This document shows, one piece after another, positions 46,995-55,896 of a DNA stretch of 64,000 nucleotides. The position numbers and the translations under genes are program-made. Under the pieces are notes generated by a model that did no database searches, had not been told where the DNA came from, and saw nothing but the letters and a program-made list of their open reading frames with translations. The stretch is from Methylobacter sp. KS41 (GTDB lineage: Bacteria; Pseudomonadota; Gammaproteobacteria; Methylococcales; Methylomonadaceae): positions 744,001-808,000 of the forward strand of contig PHSP01000003.1 in assembly GCA_002862125.1 (NCBI GenBank), given 5' to 3'. Within the stretch, counting starts at the first letter, position 1, and each line of letters starts with the position of its first letter.

Positions 46995-48572
46995 TTAACT
47001 CGGTTTTTCTACAATTTGCTGATGAATAATTTGGTAGATATCGAAAAAACTTCCTCTAAATTTAAGGTTTAAGTTTTTCAAATCGATAGTTGATAAGTTA
47101 TTAAATCTTATGGAAATAAGATAATCGAAATCCTGCTGCCAGGTTTCCCAATAAACTTTACAATTAACACCATATAAATCACCATTTTTATATTTATGAT
47201 TAATTAAATCATTAAAAGTGAGATTAGGGCTGGCAGCTGTATCGATATGTTCTGTTCTGGAAGTTGGATAAATTGAATTGCCATAAGTGAAAAGATTTGG
47301 CCAAAAAGTTGAGCGCTGAATGATTGATAATGCGGGCATGTGGTCATAAAGCCGTGGATTATAGCCAGTTAGATTTTTAGCGTCATCCTGAATAGCTAAA
47401 ACCTTGGAGCCTCTATCGACATATTGCAAAGCATTTTCAAACTCCTGATACTGTTGATTTATTTTTTTCCAGTTATCGGAGACATAATAGATTTTATAGC
47501 AGGTAATTGCAAAAACAAGCACTAATAAGTAATTTCTTGAATGTAGGGCATTTTTATTATTTTCATCAAATTTAATAGAAACAACGAATAATGCCATAAA
47601 AATGAAAGGATATCGGAAATCCGTCCCCCATGTTCCTGCCAGTGAACTGGGCATCAAAATTACTACTATCAAAAGGGATAATAAAGGAATCTTCATATTG
47701 TCATATATGCCGACCCCACCCGGATGAACAAGTCTTAAGATGAAAACTGATATTAGTATTAAAAGGATTAATAACAAATCATGTTGGCTAAAATCAAAAG
47801 CAAATGGCGAAAACAAGGCAATTATTTTTGCGGTAAAGTCACCATAATTATAGAAAACAAAGGGGCCGTTTTGAGTGTAATTACTCCACCAAATAAAATA
47901 TAAAATAAACGGCAACAAAAACTGGGATAAAGTTTTTACTGTATTAGCTGAAAATAATTTGTTATTTGCATATTTAATTAATCCTGATTCGTAACCAATC
48001 ACAAAGATAGCGTAAACTCCCAGCGCATACAGATGACAAAAGTAAAGCGCTGTAGAAATAGCGGAAAATAACAATATATTTGCAATAGTGTTAATATCTC
48101 TTAATTTAATCCACAACCCCATTGCAATTAATGCAAGCCCTGAGCTAACGTAGTAATTAACAAAACCAAAAAACAGAACGTAATTATAAATTAGAGTAAA
48201 TATTGCGCAGGTCCATAAATCAACATAACCATTAATGACTTTCCTTATTAATAGGCCGCCAGCGCATATAAATAGAATCCCTGAAATAAGGACAATTCTG
48301 CCCGCCAGATATATATCAACATATCTGGCTAACACCCCGCCAAACCATTCTATTATGATATAGGGTTTTGCAACCCATTTTATTAAATAATTTTCTCTTA
48401 ACCATTGATCATTATCAATATTTGCTTGAATATAAAAGCTTGTTAAATGATTAGGATAATCAACTAAAATAGGAAATTTGAATATTATAAATGGCGAGAT
48501 TGTCAACAAAAAAAGAAATGCAAAACAACAAAAAATGACATATCTATTATCTGTTTTTAATTTCGACAACAT
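46995..48572 (-). CDS. Large multi-pass membrane protein of the glycan locus
   Basis: 525 aa from ATG 48572 (an ATG at 48605 would read through a gtrA remnant and is disfavoured). Around eleven membrane segments; first loop ILVDYPNHLTSFYIQANID, a GT-C-like acidic loop. The C-terminal soluble domain ends NLKFRGSFFDIYQIIHQQ. A broken relative of its last 60 residues lies at 49.9-50.1 kb. Possibly a polyprenyl-sugar-dependent transferase; unproven. Confidence 0.6.
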   Translation of the reverse strand: MLSKLKTDNRYVIFCCFAFLFLLTISPFIIFKFPILVDYPNHLTSFYIQANIDNDQWLRENYLIKWVAKPYIIIEWFGGVLARYVDIYLAGRIVLISGILFICAGGLLIRKVINGYVDLWTCAIFTLIYNYVLFFGFVNYYVSSGLALIAMGLWIKLRDINTIANILLFSAISTALYFCHLYALGVYAIFVIGYESGLIKYANNKLFSANTVKTLSQFLLPFILYFIWWSNYTQNGPFVFYNYGDFTAKIIALFSPFAFDFSQHDLLLILLILISVFILRLVHPGGVGIYDNMKIPLLSLLIVVILMPSSLAGTWGTDFRYPFIFMALFVVSIKFDENNKNALHSRNYLLVLVFAITCYKIYYVSDNWKKINQQYQEFENALQYVDRGSKVLAIQDDAKNLTGYNPRLYDHMPALSIIQRSTFWPNLFTYGNSIYPTSRTEHIDTAASPNLTFNDLINHKYKNGDLYGVNCKVYWETWQQDFDYLISIRFNNLSTIDLKNLNLKFRGSFFDIYQIIHQQIVEKPS

Positions 48573-48681
48573 TTTTGTTCCAGGTAAATATTGATGATAA
48601 CGCATAATTCAGGACAGCTCCGATTAACGCGCCTGCTGTGCCGACGATAGCCCAGTTTATGCTTTTTTCATAGAGCATGTC
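48570..48681 (-). pseudogene. GtrA C-terminal remnant
   Basis: The minus-strand frame reads MLYEKSINWAIVGTAGALIG and then AVLNYALSSIFTWNKN, matching the last 37 residues of the intact GT2-GtrA protein at 50141-51232 (NINWAIAGTAGALIGAVLNY). The rest of the gene is absent, replaced by hepT. Its end overlaps the start of the 525-aa gene, so an ancestral gtrB-gtrA/525-aa gene pair is implied. Confidence 0.75.
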
Positions 48682-48708
48682 GGCGATCGCTATGTCATAG
48701 CGATCGCC
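48682..48708. repeat. Perfect 27-bp palindrome at the hepT 3' end
   Basis: GGCGATCGCTATG, one central base, CATAGCGATCGCC. It includes the last codons and stop of hepT and carries GCGATCGC twice. It sits exactly where the GtrA remnant begins, marking a junction or acting as the module's terminator. Confidence 0.7.
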
Positions 48709-49097
48709 TTGGCAAATTCTGAAAAATCCGCAAGGTGATGTTTCGCAATGCTATGCACAATTTCCCAGTTGATAGCTTCATAGTTGTGAACAGCGATATT
48801 ACGAAATCCTACTGCCTTTTTAAGTCTGTTTGCCAATTCCTTATTTAAAATACCTTCCTGCGCCAGTAAATCGAAAGTTTGTCCCATGGTGTCAGGAGGC
48901 GGTGCATCCATGCCTGCAATCAGATGTGCGCCGATATCCACTGAGATTTGCACCGCGCGACTTAGATTAAGCGAGATGATGTCTTGAAGATCAATGTCCG
49001 AGACAAGCGTGGCGGCATCCGTTGGGCACTTCGTTTCTATGCGCCGCAAACAGCGCCGTAACGATTCCAATTTCTGCTCGACTACTTCCCGATCCAT
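48690..49097 (-). CDS. hepT: HepT-type HEPN toxin
   Basis: 135 aa. HEPN-domain RNase signature RNIAVHNY (R99-x4-H104-x-Y106), the Rx4HxY motif of HepT. It cleaves RNA when free; the partner MntA inactivates it by adding AMP to the Tyr of this motif (known for the family). Its start overlaps the end of mntA by 16 bp. Cytoplasmic. Full length, catalytic residues intact, so likely functional. Confidence 0.93.
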   Translation of the reverse strand: MDREVVEQKLESLRRCLRRIETKCPTDAATLVSDIDLQDIISLNLSRAVQISVDIGAHLIAGMDAPPPDTMGQTFDLLAQEGILNKELANRLKKAVGFRNIAVHNYEAINWEIVHSIAKHHLADFSEFAKAIAMT

Positions 49098-49519
49098 GCC
49101 ATCCGCCTTTCTGCAAGCAGTCTGGTCCGATAGGGCATAAAGTCTGCCTGTTCAAACAGATGGCGGCTAATCAACTCGCCGTATAAGGTATCGCTGCCCG
49201 TTATTCTTCTACCGTGCCGCAGTATTTGCCCAAGCAAGGGCTCAGGTGCTACCTTCAGATCGATCAAATCAATGGGCCGTCCGGTACAATCTGCTAACGC
49301 GCGGATCAGTGCTATTTTTTCATCGACACTCAGCGCTTGTTTAGCAGCAACCGCTATATCCAAATCACTGTCCGCACCTTGACAACCCAAGGCCACAGAA
49401 CCAAATAGCATTGCGAAAGCGATCTCCGGAAAATGCGTCAAAACTTCCTTGAGTTGCGCATCAATAGCCTGCGCAGTTTGAGATGCAGCTGTCGTTGTTG
49501 TCATCTGTTTATCGCTCAT
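49082..49519 (-). CDS. mntA: MntA-type nucleotidyltransferase antitoxin
   Basis: 145 aa. Minimal nucleotidyltransferase with GSVALGCQGADSDLDIAV: the G40-S41 and D52-x-D54 metal site are intact. In known pairs MntA AMPylates the HepT toxin. First gene of the pair; GGAG lies nine bases before ATG 49519. A family D repeat abuts its upstream side and may have replaced the native promoter region. Confidence 0.93.
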   Translation of the reverse strand: MSDKQMTTTTAASQTAQAIDAQLKEVLTHFPEIAFAMLFGSVALGCQGADSDLDIAVAAKQALSVDEKIALIRALADCTGRPIDLIDLKVAPEPLLGQILRHGRRITGSDTLYGELISRHLFEQADFMPYRTRLLAERRMAWIGK

Positions 49520-49532
49520 TTCGTACGGCTCC

Positions 49533-49839
49533 GCTCATGCTCAAGGTCGTCATACCCGCCGGGAAGCTGGTATCCAGCGCCATGGCCTGCCCTGAGCGTA
49601 GTCGTATGGGACGGTAAGCTCAAATCCATCCATGGAGCCTGGATTCACAATGTACATCCTTGTAAATTGCCCTTTGGGTCAATGCAAATCGGCTGTCCTG
49701 CCGATTTGTCCGGCACAAATCTGTCAGGAACAGATTTGCATTAACCCGAAGGGCATCAGGCAGAATAGCCTGATGTGAATCCCTTCCGGAATGACGACCT
49801 TGAAAAATAGTGATCATATAATCTGACAAAGTAGAGCTA
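49533..49839. repeat. Family D repeat, copy 2 (left end truncated)
   Basis: About 307 bp closely matching 53129-53450. The right end reads CTGACAAAGTAGAGCTA, the inverted terminal repeat of the family, while the left terminal repeat has been lost beside mntA. The interior contains CCCTTTGGGTCAATGCAAAT pairing with ATTTGCATTAACCCGAAGGG around two smaller hairpins (cruciform). Confidence 0.75.
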
Positions 49840-49856
49840 ATGAAAAATCACGCATA

Positions 49857-50144
49857 TTTTTACCCGCTTGGCAGGTATGGCGTCAGTCAACAATTGCTAC
49901 CAACGTTTCGTCAAGATGCCAGTGCGGATACCAATTTAAACACACCCTTTCTGTTTTGCGAAATAACAAGCTTAAAAATGGCGATGCTTTAGGTAATGGC
50001 TTAATTGTGTATTGGGAAAACTGGACCCAGGATTTTGATTATCTTATTTCAATTCGGTTTGAAAATTTATCTGTTATAGATATACAGAATGTTAAGTTGA
50101 AATTCAGAGGCAGTTTTTTCGATATTTATCAAATTGTCCATTAG
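49857..50144 (+). pseudogene. 3' fragment of a relative of the 525-aa membrane protein
   Basis: From about 49974 the plus strand reads NGDALGNGLIVYWENWTQDF and then DYLISIRFENLSVIDIQ, FRGSFFDIYQIVH and stop. This closely follows the C-terminus of the 46995-48572 protein (QDFDYLISIRFNNLSTIDLK, FRGSFFDIYQIIH). Upstream resemblance is in another frame (QDASADTNLN), suggesting a frameshift. No start region, so a broken copy. It converges with, and touches, the GT2-GtrA gene. Confidence 0.75.
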
Positions 50145-51232
50145 GGTTTTGTTTTTCTCCAGGTAAACATTGATGATAACGCATAATTCAGGACGGCTCC
50201 GATTAACGCACCTGCCGTGCCGGCGATAGCCCAATTAATATTCATTTCGTATAACAGACTGGCAAAGGCTACATTTAAAAAAGCGGCTACGGAACAAACC
50301 ACATAAAAACTTAATAATCCAAGAAATAGCCTTTTGCCATGCAGTTTTTTATCCCGGTAAGTAAAGCTGTTATTTATAAAATAATTACTGGTCATGGCAA
50401 TGTAGGTGGCGATGGTCTGCGCCCAGATGAATTGGGTGCTGATGACTATATGGAATAGGGTCAGGACAAATAGATGCACGGCTACGCCGGTCAAGCCGAC
50501 CAGTGAAAACAGGATGAATCTGACCGGAATGATCTTGCCGAATAATTTATGACAGAGTAATCCGATAAACTCTAGCGCGATGGTGGTGTCAAGTTTACTG
50601 TCTCCGCTATGCCGGGTGTTAAATTTAAGCGGTACCTCGATAAAGTTTAACGGCCTTTTGGATGAAGCAAAAATATCCAGCAGGATTTTGAAGCCCTTGC
50701 CGTAAAGCCGCGGGGATAGTTCGTGCAATACTGACTTTCTAAGCATGAAGAAACCGCTAAGCGGGTCTGTCAGCCGGGCTTTTAACACCATCCGGCTTAA
50801 CAGATTGCCGATATTCGATAGCAGTTCCCGCTTTGCTGAAAAATCACCCAGTTCGGCGCCTGGCGCGAACCTGCTGGCTACCGCAATGTCCAGCGGATTT
50901 TTATAAAAATCGGCAAACATGAGGGGCAGTAAGGTTTCATCATGCTGCAAATCGGCATCCATCACGGCGACGATAGGGGCGTTACTGGCTAGCATGCCTT
51001 CGATGCAGGCCGACGACAAGCCTGTTCTGTTTATTCTGTGAATCGTCCTGATATTTTGATGTTGCGAGGAAATCTGATTGAGCAGCTCCTTTGTGCCGTC
51101 AGCCGAATTATCGTCTACAAAAATGATTTCCCAATTTATTTCTTTCAGTACAGCGGATATTTTGTTACAAAGCAGCTCTATGTTGCCAACTTCGTTTAGC
51201 GTGGGCACTACGATCGAAAGTTCGTATGACAT
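50141..51232 (-). CDS. GT2 glycosyltransferase with C-terminal GtrA domain
   Basis: 363 aa from ATG 51232 (MSYELSIVVPTLNEVGN); a longer reading would overlap the divergent gene. GT-A part: IIFVDDNSADGTKELL, MDADLQHDETLLP, SGFFMLRKSVL. From about residue 230 four membrane helices form a GtrA-like domain (FILFSLVGLTGVAVHLFVL, YFINNSFTYRDK, NYALSSMFTWRK). Known GtrB/GtrA pairs make and flip undecaprenyl-phosphate sugars; here both are one chain. Confidence 0.9.
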   Translation of the reverse strand: MSYELSIVVPTLNEVGNIELLCNKISAVLKEINWEIIFVDDNSADGTKELLNQISSQHQNIRTIHRINRTGLSSACIEGMLASNAPIVAVMDADLQHDETLLPLMFADFYKNPLDIAVASRFAPGAELGDFSAKRELLSNIGNLLSRMVLKARLTDPLSGFFMLRKSVLHELSPRLYGKGFKILLDIFASSKRPLNFIEVPLKFNTRHSGDSKLDTTIALEFIGLLCHKLFGKIIPVRFILFSLVGLTGVAVHLFVLTLFHIVISTQFIWAQTIATYIAMTSNYFINNSFTYRDKKLHGKRLFLGLLSFYVVCSVAAFLNVAFASLLYEMNINWAIAGTAGALIGAVLNYALSSMFTWRKTKP

Positions 51233-51267
51233 TTTGCGGTAGACATCCTGTTTAGATTTGAAATGAT

Positions 51268-53052
51268 ATGGTAGATATGCTTGATCAATTAACTTCCCCG
51301 TTTGAACTGTTTTTAACAAATAACGAAAGGGTCTATTGGCTATATTTGCTATCCTCCGTCACGATAGCTTTTTTTTTGTTTGTTGTCCATAAGCAGGACT
51401 ATGCCGGACAAGGGAAAAGCGCATTGGCTGTTATTTTCCCAAAAAACGTTTTTTGGCACCGGTCATCAATTAATGACTATTTGTTTTTTTATACCGGTTT
51501 GCTATTTCAGGCGGCCTTCATTGGGGCGCTGTTTTCATCATTGTCTGTTGTGGTGTCTTATCTTACTGAAACCGGGCTGAATGTCTGGCTGCCTGTGTTC
51601 AAGGGCAAGTTGCAAGGCATTTACGGCAGCGGTTTACTGGGTACCTTGATTCTGGCGGCCGCCGCTGATTTTGCGCTGTTTTTCAGCCATTTTTTGCAAC
51701 ACAAGATGCCGTGGTTATGGGAGTTTCATAAAGTTCATCATTCTGCGGAAGTGATGACGCCGATTACCGTATTCAGAATGCATCCGGTAGACAATGTTCT
51801 GGCATTTGCCATGGGCGGCCTGTTTTCAGGCGCGGCGCTGGGCTGCATGGTTTTTTTCATGGGGCATAATATCGTTTTGTACAATGTTGCCGGGGTTAAT
51901 GCGATTTTGATTCTCTTCTATCTGGCGGGCTACAATCTAAGGCATTCGCATATCTGGTGGAACTGGGGGCCAATTTTCAGCAGGATTTTTATCAGTCCGG
52001 CACAGCATCAGATACATCATAGTTCCGCTCCTGAGCATTTCGACAAAAACCTGGGTTTTACTTTCGCTTTTTGGGACGGCTTGTTTGGCACCTTATATAT
52101 CCCTAAAGGGAAGGAGAATATCAATTTCGGTTTGGGCGCCGAAGAAAATGAAAAGTTTTCCACCTTCTGGAGTTTATATTTAATGCCGTTTATTAATTTG
52201 TATCATAATTTCAGATTTAATATGCTTTTAGAGCCCAAACGCTATTTGTCGCTTCTGGTTTTTTTGATCGTTGTGCTGCCGGCTGTCTACTTGAGCAATA
52301 AAGGTTCGGAACCGGTGAGCTTTCCGGGAAATGTTTATCTTGAGGATATGACCTGGCAGGAAGTCAGGGACGCGATAAGTAACGGCTCAACTACTGTTCT
52401 GGCGCCGACCGGCGGCACCGAGCAAAATGGACCGCATGTTGTTCTGGGTAAACATAATTACATTGTCAAATACACGGCAGGCAAGATAGCGGAAACCCTC
52501 GGAAAAACGTTGGTTGCTCCGGTGATTAGTTATGTGCCTGAAGGCTCTATTGTCCCGGCTGAGGGACATATGCGGTTTGCTGGAACCCTGTCTATGCCGG
52601 AAGCGGAGTTTGAAGCTGTTTTGGAATCTGCTGCGCGCAGCTTGAAGCAGCATGGTTTTAAAACGATTGCTTTTATCGGCGACAGCGGCGGAAATCAGGC
52701 GGCGCAGAAACGGGTAGCGGAACGCTTGACCAGGTTATGGCAAAATGAGGGAGTTCGAGTCATTAATGTCAACGATTATTACGAAGCTAATTCGCAAAGC
52801 GCGTATTTGCTGAATAATGGTTATTCTGAATTACAGATCGGAAGTCATGCCGGAATAAGGGATACCTCGGAATTAATGGCGGTTTTTCCTGGCGGGGTAA
52901 GAACAGGACTTAAAGTTAATCACATGGATTCCGATTTTTCAAAAACCGGAGCCGATGGCGATGCCGGCAAGGCCAGTTCGTTTTTAGGAAATATTTTGCT
53001 AGATTTAAAAATTGAAGCCGCCGTTAAACAAATCAGGAAGGCTTCAGGGTAA
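51268..53052 (+). CDS. Fatty-acid/sterol hydroxylase fused to a creatininase-family domain
   Basis: 594 aa. Residues about 20-320 are a membrane di-iron hydroxylase: several helices plus the His clusters H141-x3-H145, H154-x2-HH (FHKVHH) and H247-x2-HH (HQIHH). A further hydrophobic helix (about 325-343) precedes a complete creatininase-like domain (about 355-594): LAPTGGTEQNGPHVVLGKHN at 378-397, EGHMRFAGTLSMP at 432-444, IGDSGGNQ at 470-477, IGSHAGIRDTSELMAVFPG at 524-542. Some usual metal ligands differ (EQN instead of EQH, GDSGGN instead of NGHGGN, RDTS instead of EETS). No stop or shift between the parts. Substrates unknown. Confidence 0.85.
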   Translation: MVDMLDQLTSPFELFLTNNERVYWLYLLSSVTIAFFLFVVHKQDYAGQGKSALAVIFPKNVFWHRSSINDYLFFYTGLLFQAAFIGALFSSLSVVVSYLTETGLNVWLPVFKGKLQGIYGSGLLGTLILAAAADFALFFSHFLQHKMPWLWEFHKVHHSAEVMTPITVFRMHPVDNVLAFAMGGLFSGAALGCMVFFMGHNIVLYNVAGVNAILILFYLAGYNLRHSHIWWNWGPIFSRIFISPAQHQIHHSSAPEHFDKNLGFTFAFWDGLFGTLYIPKGKENINFGLGAEENEKFSTFWSLYLMPFINLYHNFRFNMLLEPKRYLSLLVFLIVVLPAVYLSNKGSEPVSFPGNVYLEDMTWQEVRDAISNGSTTVLAPTGGTEQNGPHVVLGKHNYIVKYTAGKIAETLGKTLVAPVISYVPEGSIVPAEGHMRFAGTLSMPEAEFEAVLESAARSLKQHGFKTIAFIGDSGGNQAAQKRVAERLTRLWQNEGVRVINVNDYYEANSQSAYLLNNGYSELQIGSHAGIRDTSELMAVFPGGVRTGLKVNHMDSDFSKTGADGDAGKASSFLGNILLDLKIEAAVKQIRKASG

Positions 53053-53128
53053 GTGATTATGGCTATGTTTTAATTTATTCGGCAGAGCTATCCTCAAGTT
53101 TGTTATTTTTCTCCATTGACCCTTTGAT

Positions 53129-53450
53129 TAGTTCTACTTTGTCAGATTATGCTCAATCACGTCATACCCGCCAGGAAGCGGGTATCCAGTGCCATGGCCT
53201 GCCCTGAGCGTAGTCGCATGGGACGGTAAGCTCAATTCCATCCATGGAGCCTGGATTCACAATGTACATCCTTGTAAATTGCCCTTTGGGTCAATGCAAA
53301 TCGGCTGTCCTGCCGATTTGTCCGGCACAAATCTGTCTGGAACAGATTTGCATTAACCCGAAAGGCGTCAGGCACGACGCCTGACGTGAATCCATGCCGG
53401 AAAGACGATCTTGGAAAATAGTGATCATGTAATCCGACAAAGTAGAACTA
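53129..53450. repeat. Family D repeat, copy 1 (complete)
   Basis: 322 bp bounded by inverted repeats TAGTTCTACTTTGTCAGATT (left) and AATCCGACAAAGTAGAACTA (right). It shares about 280 bp with 49533-49839, including the cruciform with GCAAATCGGC/GCCGATTTG arms, and the core GTCATACCCGCC shared with family C. In the spacer between the fusion gene and oadG. Confidence 0.8.
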
Positions 53451-53631
53451 GGACGAACGGATTTAATTTTACAAGATTCTGACCTAAAGTCCGGTTTCGT
53501 GTTGACCCTCTCTATACTTTCGCATGGGATAACTTTATCGCTTGATAATAACTGATAATTCGTTTTGAAGATTGATTAGCCGTTGATTAATACCAATGCC
53601 ATCCAAAACTAAATTGTTAGCCATCTTTAGT

Positions 53632-53660
53632 TTGTTTAGCGGCCTGGTTTTATGGATAAT
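53632..53660 (+). promoter_or_regulatory. Promoter of the oadGAB operon
   Basis: TTGTTT (53632-53637), 17 bases, GATAAT (53655-53660); the oadG ATG is at 53719 with AAGG shortly before it. A reasonable sigma-70 promoter in the expected place. Confidence 0.55.
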
Positions 53661-53718
53661 GTAGCCGTGGCTTCAAGATTTCAATAGATTCAAGAGTTTC
53701 AACACAAGGTTTGACGAT

Positions 53719-53964
53719 ATGACAGAAATGATGAGTAGCGGAGTCGAATTGATGTTTGCCGGAATGGGGATAGTATTCCTGTTTTTGTCCATGCTGGTGG
53801 TTGCGATCAATATGATGTCATTTTTGGTCCAGCGTTTTTTTCCGGACGCGCCGCCCGCCCCCGCGGTTACTGTCGCCAGTGTATCCAGCGGCATCGATAA
53901 AAGCGTCATCGCCGCGATTACGGCAGCGGTGCATCAGCACCGGAGCAGGCATAAACAAGGTTAA
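53719..53964 (+). CDS. oadG: Oxaloacetate decarboxylase gamma subunit
   Basis: 81 aa. One N-terminal membrane helix (LMFAGMGIVFLFLSMLVVAI), a Pro/Ala-rich linker (PDAPPAPAV) and a C-terminal end with His residues (HQHRSRHKQG) that in the family bind Zn2+ and dock to OadA. Anchors OadA to OadB in the Na+ pump. First gene of the oadG-oadA-oadB operon. Confidence 0.9.
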   Translation: MTEMMSSGVELMFAGMGIVFLFLSMLVVAINMMSFLVQRFFPDAPPAPAVTVASVSSGIDKSVIAAITAAVHQHRSRHKQG

Positions 53965-54079
53965 GGATTTTGGCTGGATATCCAAGCGTCCGGCCATTAT
54001 TATTTTATATTTAACGCATTGAATCGACCCAAAAGGTCAGTGTTTAAAAGCCTGCAAAGGTTCCTGGAGAAAATAAAGA

Positions 54080-55870
54080 ATGGCCAAAGATAAAAAAATA
54101 CCCTTAGGCATCACTGAAGTTGTTTTGCGCGATGCTCATCAATCAATCTTAGCCACTCGTTTACGCATAGAAGACATGCTGCCGATTTGTGAAAAGCTCG
54201 ACCAAATCGGTTACTGGTCTATCGAATCATGGGGTGGAGCTACTTTTGATGCGTGTATCCGTTTTCTGGGCGAAGATCCCTGGGAAAGATTACGCCTGCT
54301 GAAGGCGGCAATGCCTAAAACGCCACAGCAAATGCTGCTGAGGGGGCAAAATATTTTAGGCTATCGTCATTATGCCGATGACGTGGTCGATAAGTTTGTC
54401 GAACGCTGCCATGTCAATGGCGTTGATGTTTTCCGCATTTTTGATGCGATGAATGACATGCGTAACATTGAACATGCGGTAAAAGCCGTGCTTGCTACCG
54501 ATGCTCACGCGCAAGGAACTATTTCCTACACCACCAGCCCAGTCCACACGCTTGATACATGGGTCAATCTGGGCAAACAGATTGAAGATATGGGCGCTCA
54601 TTCCATCTGTATTAAAGATATGGCCGGGCTGCTTAAACCTTATGAGGCCTTTGAACTGATCAGCCGCTTGAAAAAAAGCACCAAAATTCCCATTCATTTG
54701 CATAGCCATGCGACTACCGGCTTAAGCGTAGCCAGCATAATCAAAGCCACCGAAGCGGGCGTGGATAATGTCGATACCGCTATTTCAACACTGAGCATGA
54801 CATATAGCCACAGCGCTACCGAAACTATTGTCGCCAGTCTTGAAGGCACTGCGCATGATACGGGACTGGATCTGGTTAAGCTGGAAGAAATCGCGCATTA
54901 CTTTAGAGATATCCGGAAAAAATATGCCCGTTATGAAGGCAGCCTGAAAGGCGTCGACAGCCGTATTTTAATCGCTCAAGTGCCTGGCGGCATGTTGACC
55001 AACATGGAAAGTCAGTTGAAAGAGCAGGGCGCGGCCAACAAATTCGATGAGGTCATGCACGAAATACCCCGGGTACGGGAAGATCTGGGATTTATTCCGC
55101 TGGTTACGCCCACTTCGCAAATCGTGGGTTCACAAGCTGTTTTAAATGTCCTGAGCGGAGTGCGTTATAAAACTATTACCAAGGAAACGGCAGGTGTTTT
55201 AAAAGGCGAATATGGCGCGACGCCCGCGCCTGTAAACAAGCAATTGCAAGAGAGAGTGCTGGATGGCGCTCAACCCATCACTTGCCGGCCAGCTGATTTA
55301 ATAGAGGCGGAAATGGACAAGTTGATTGCCGAGGTGCAGGAAAAAGCTAAAGCCGAAGGCGTAAAGCTTTCTGAACATATCGAAGAAGATGCATTAATCA
55401 ATGGCATGTTTGCCCAAGTCGGCTGGAAATTTCTCGTCAATCGTGGCAATCCTGCGGCATTTGAAGCCGCGCCCGATGCAAACGTTGTTGCGGAAGTTAG
55501 TCCTGCTCCTAAAGAGGCGGCTGTCGATAGAGTCACCGAAACCTACAGTGTCAATGTGGATGGCAGAAACTTTAACGTTACCGTCGGACCCGCCGGCGCG
55601 CCAGTCAAGATTCTTCCCGCCGCTGACGATAACAGCCGCGCTTTGCCTGAAGCCGGCAGCGGTTCAGTGATTTATGCGCCAATGGCCGGTAATATACTGA
55701 AAATCCTGGTTGAGGTTGGCAGCGCCGTTGTGGAAGGCGAGGTTGTCGTTATTATGGAAGCGATGAAAATGGAGACGGAAGTGCGGTCCAAATTTTCAGG
55801 CGTCGTTAGCGCTGTTCATATCAAGGAAGGCGGTGCGGTTGCCGGCGGCAATGCCTTGATTTCTTTGTAA
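54080..55870 (+). CDS. oadA: Oxaloacetate decarboxylase alpha subunit (biotin carboxyltransferase)
   Basis: 596 aa. Carboxyltransferase TIM barrel: [57 protein letters not shown] (metal His pair), and the C-terminal biotinyl domain with AMKME, biotin on Lys 563. Transfers CO2 from oxaloacetate to biotin; with OadB and OadG this is coupled to Na+ export. A linker rich in Ala/Pro precedes the biotin domain, as usual. Confidence 0.95.
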   Translation: MAKDKKIPLGITEVVLRDAHQSILATRLRIEDMLPICEKLDQIGYWSIESWGGATFDACIRFLGEDPWERLRLLKAAMPKTPQQMLLRGQNILGYRHYADDVVDKFVERCHVNGVDVFRIFDAMNDMRNIEHAVKAVLATDAHAQGTISYTTSPVHTLDTWVNLGKQIEDMGAHSICIKDMAGLLKPYEAFELISRLKKSTKIPIHLHSHATTGLSVASIIKATEAGVDNVDTAISTLSMTYSHSATETIVASLEGTAHDTGLDLVKLEEIAHYFRDIRKKYARYEGSLKGVDSRILIAQVPGGMLTNMESQLKEQGAANKFDEVMHEIPRVREDLGFIPLVTPTSQIVGSQAVLNVLSGVRYKTITKETAGVLKGEYGATPAPVNKQLQERVLDGAQPITCRPADLIEAEMDKLIAEVQEKAKAEGVKLSEHIEEDALINGMFAQVGWKFLVNRGNPAAFEAAPDANVVAEVSPAPKEAAVDRVTETYSVNVDGRNFNVTVGPAGAPVKILPAADDNSRALPEAGSGSVIYAPMAGNILKILVEVGSAVVEGEVVVIMEAMKMETEVRSKFSGVVSAVHIKEGGAVAGGNALISL

Positions 55871-55896
55871 CAACGTACACTTTCAAGAGACATTAT

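Noticed and set aside
48570-48605. Longer start of the 525-aa membrane protein at 48605
   Set aside because: Those 11 codons read, out of frame, the end of the GtrA remnant; ATG 48572 matches the ancestral overlap better.
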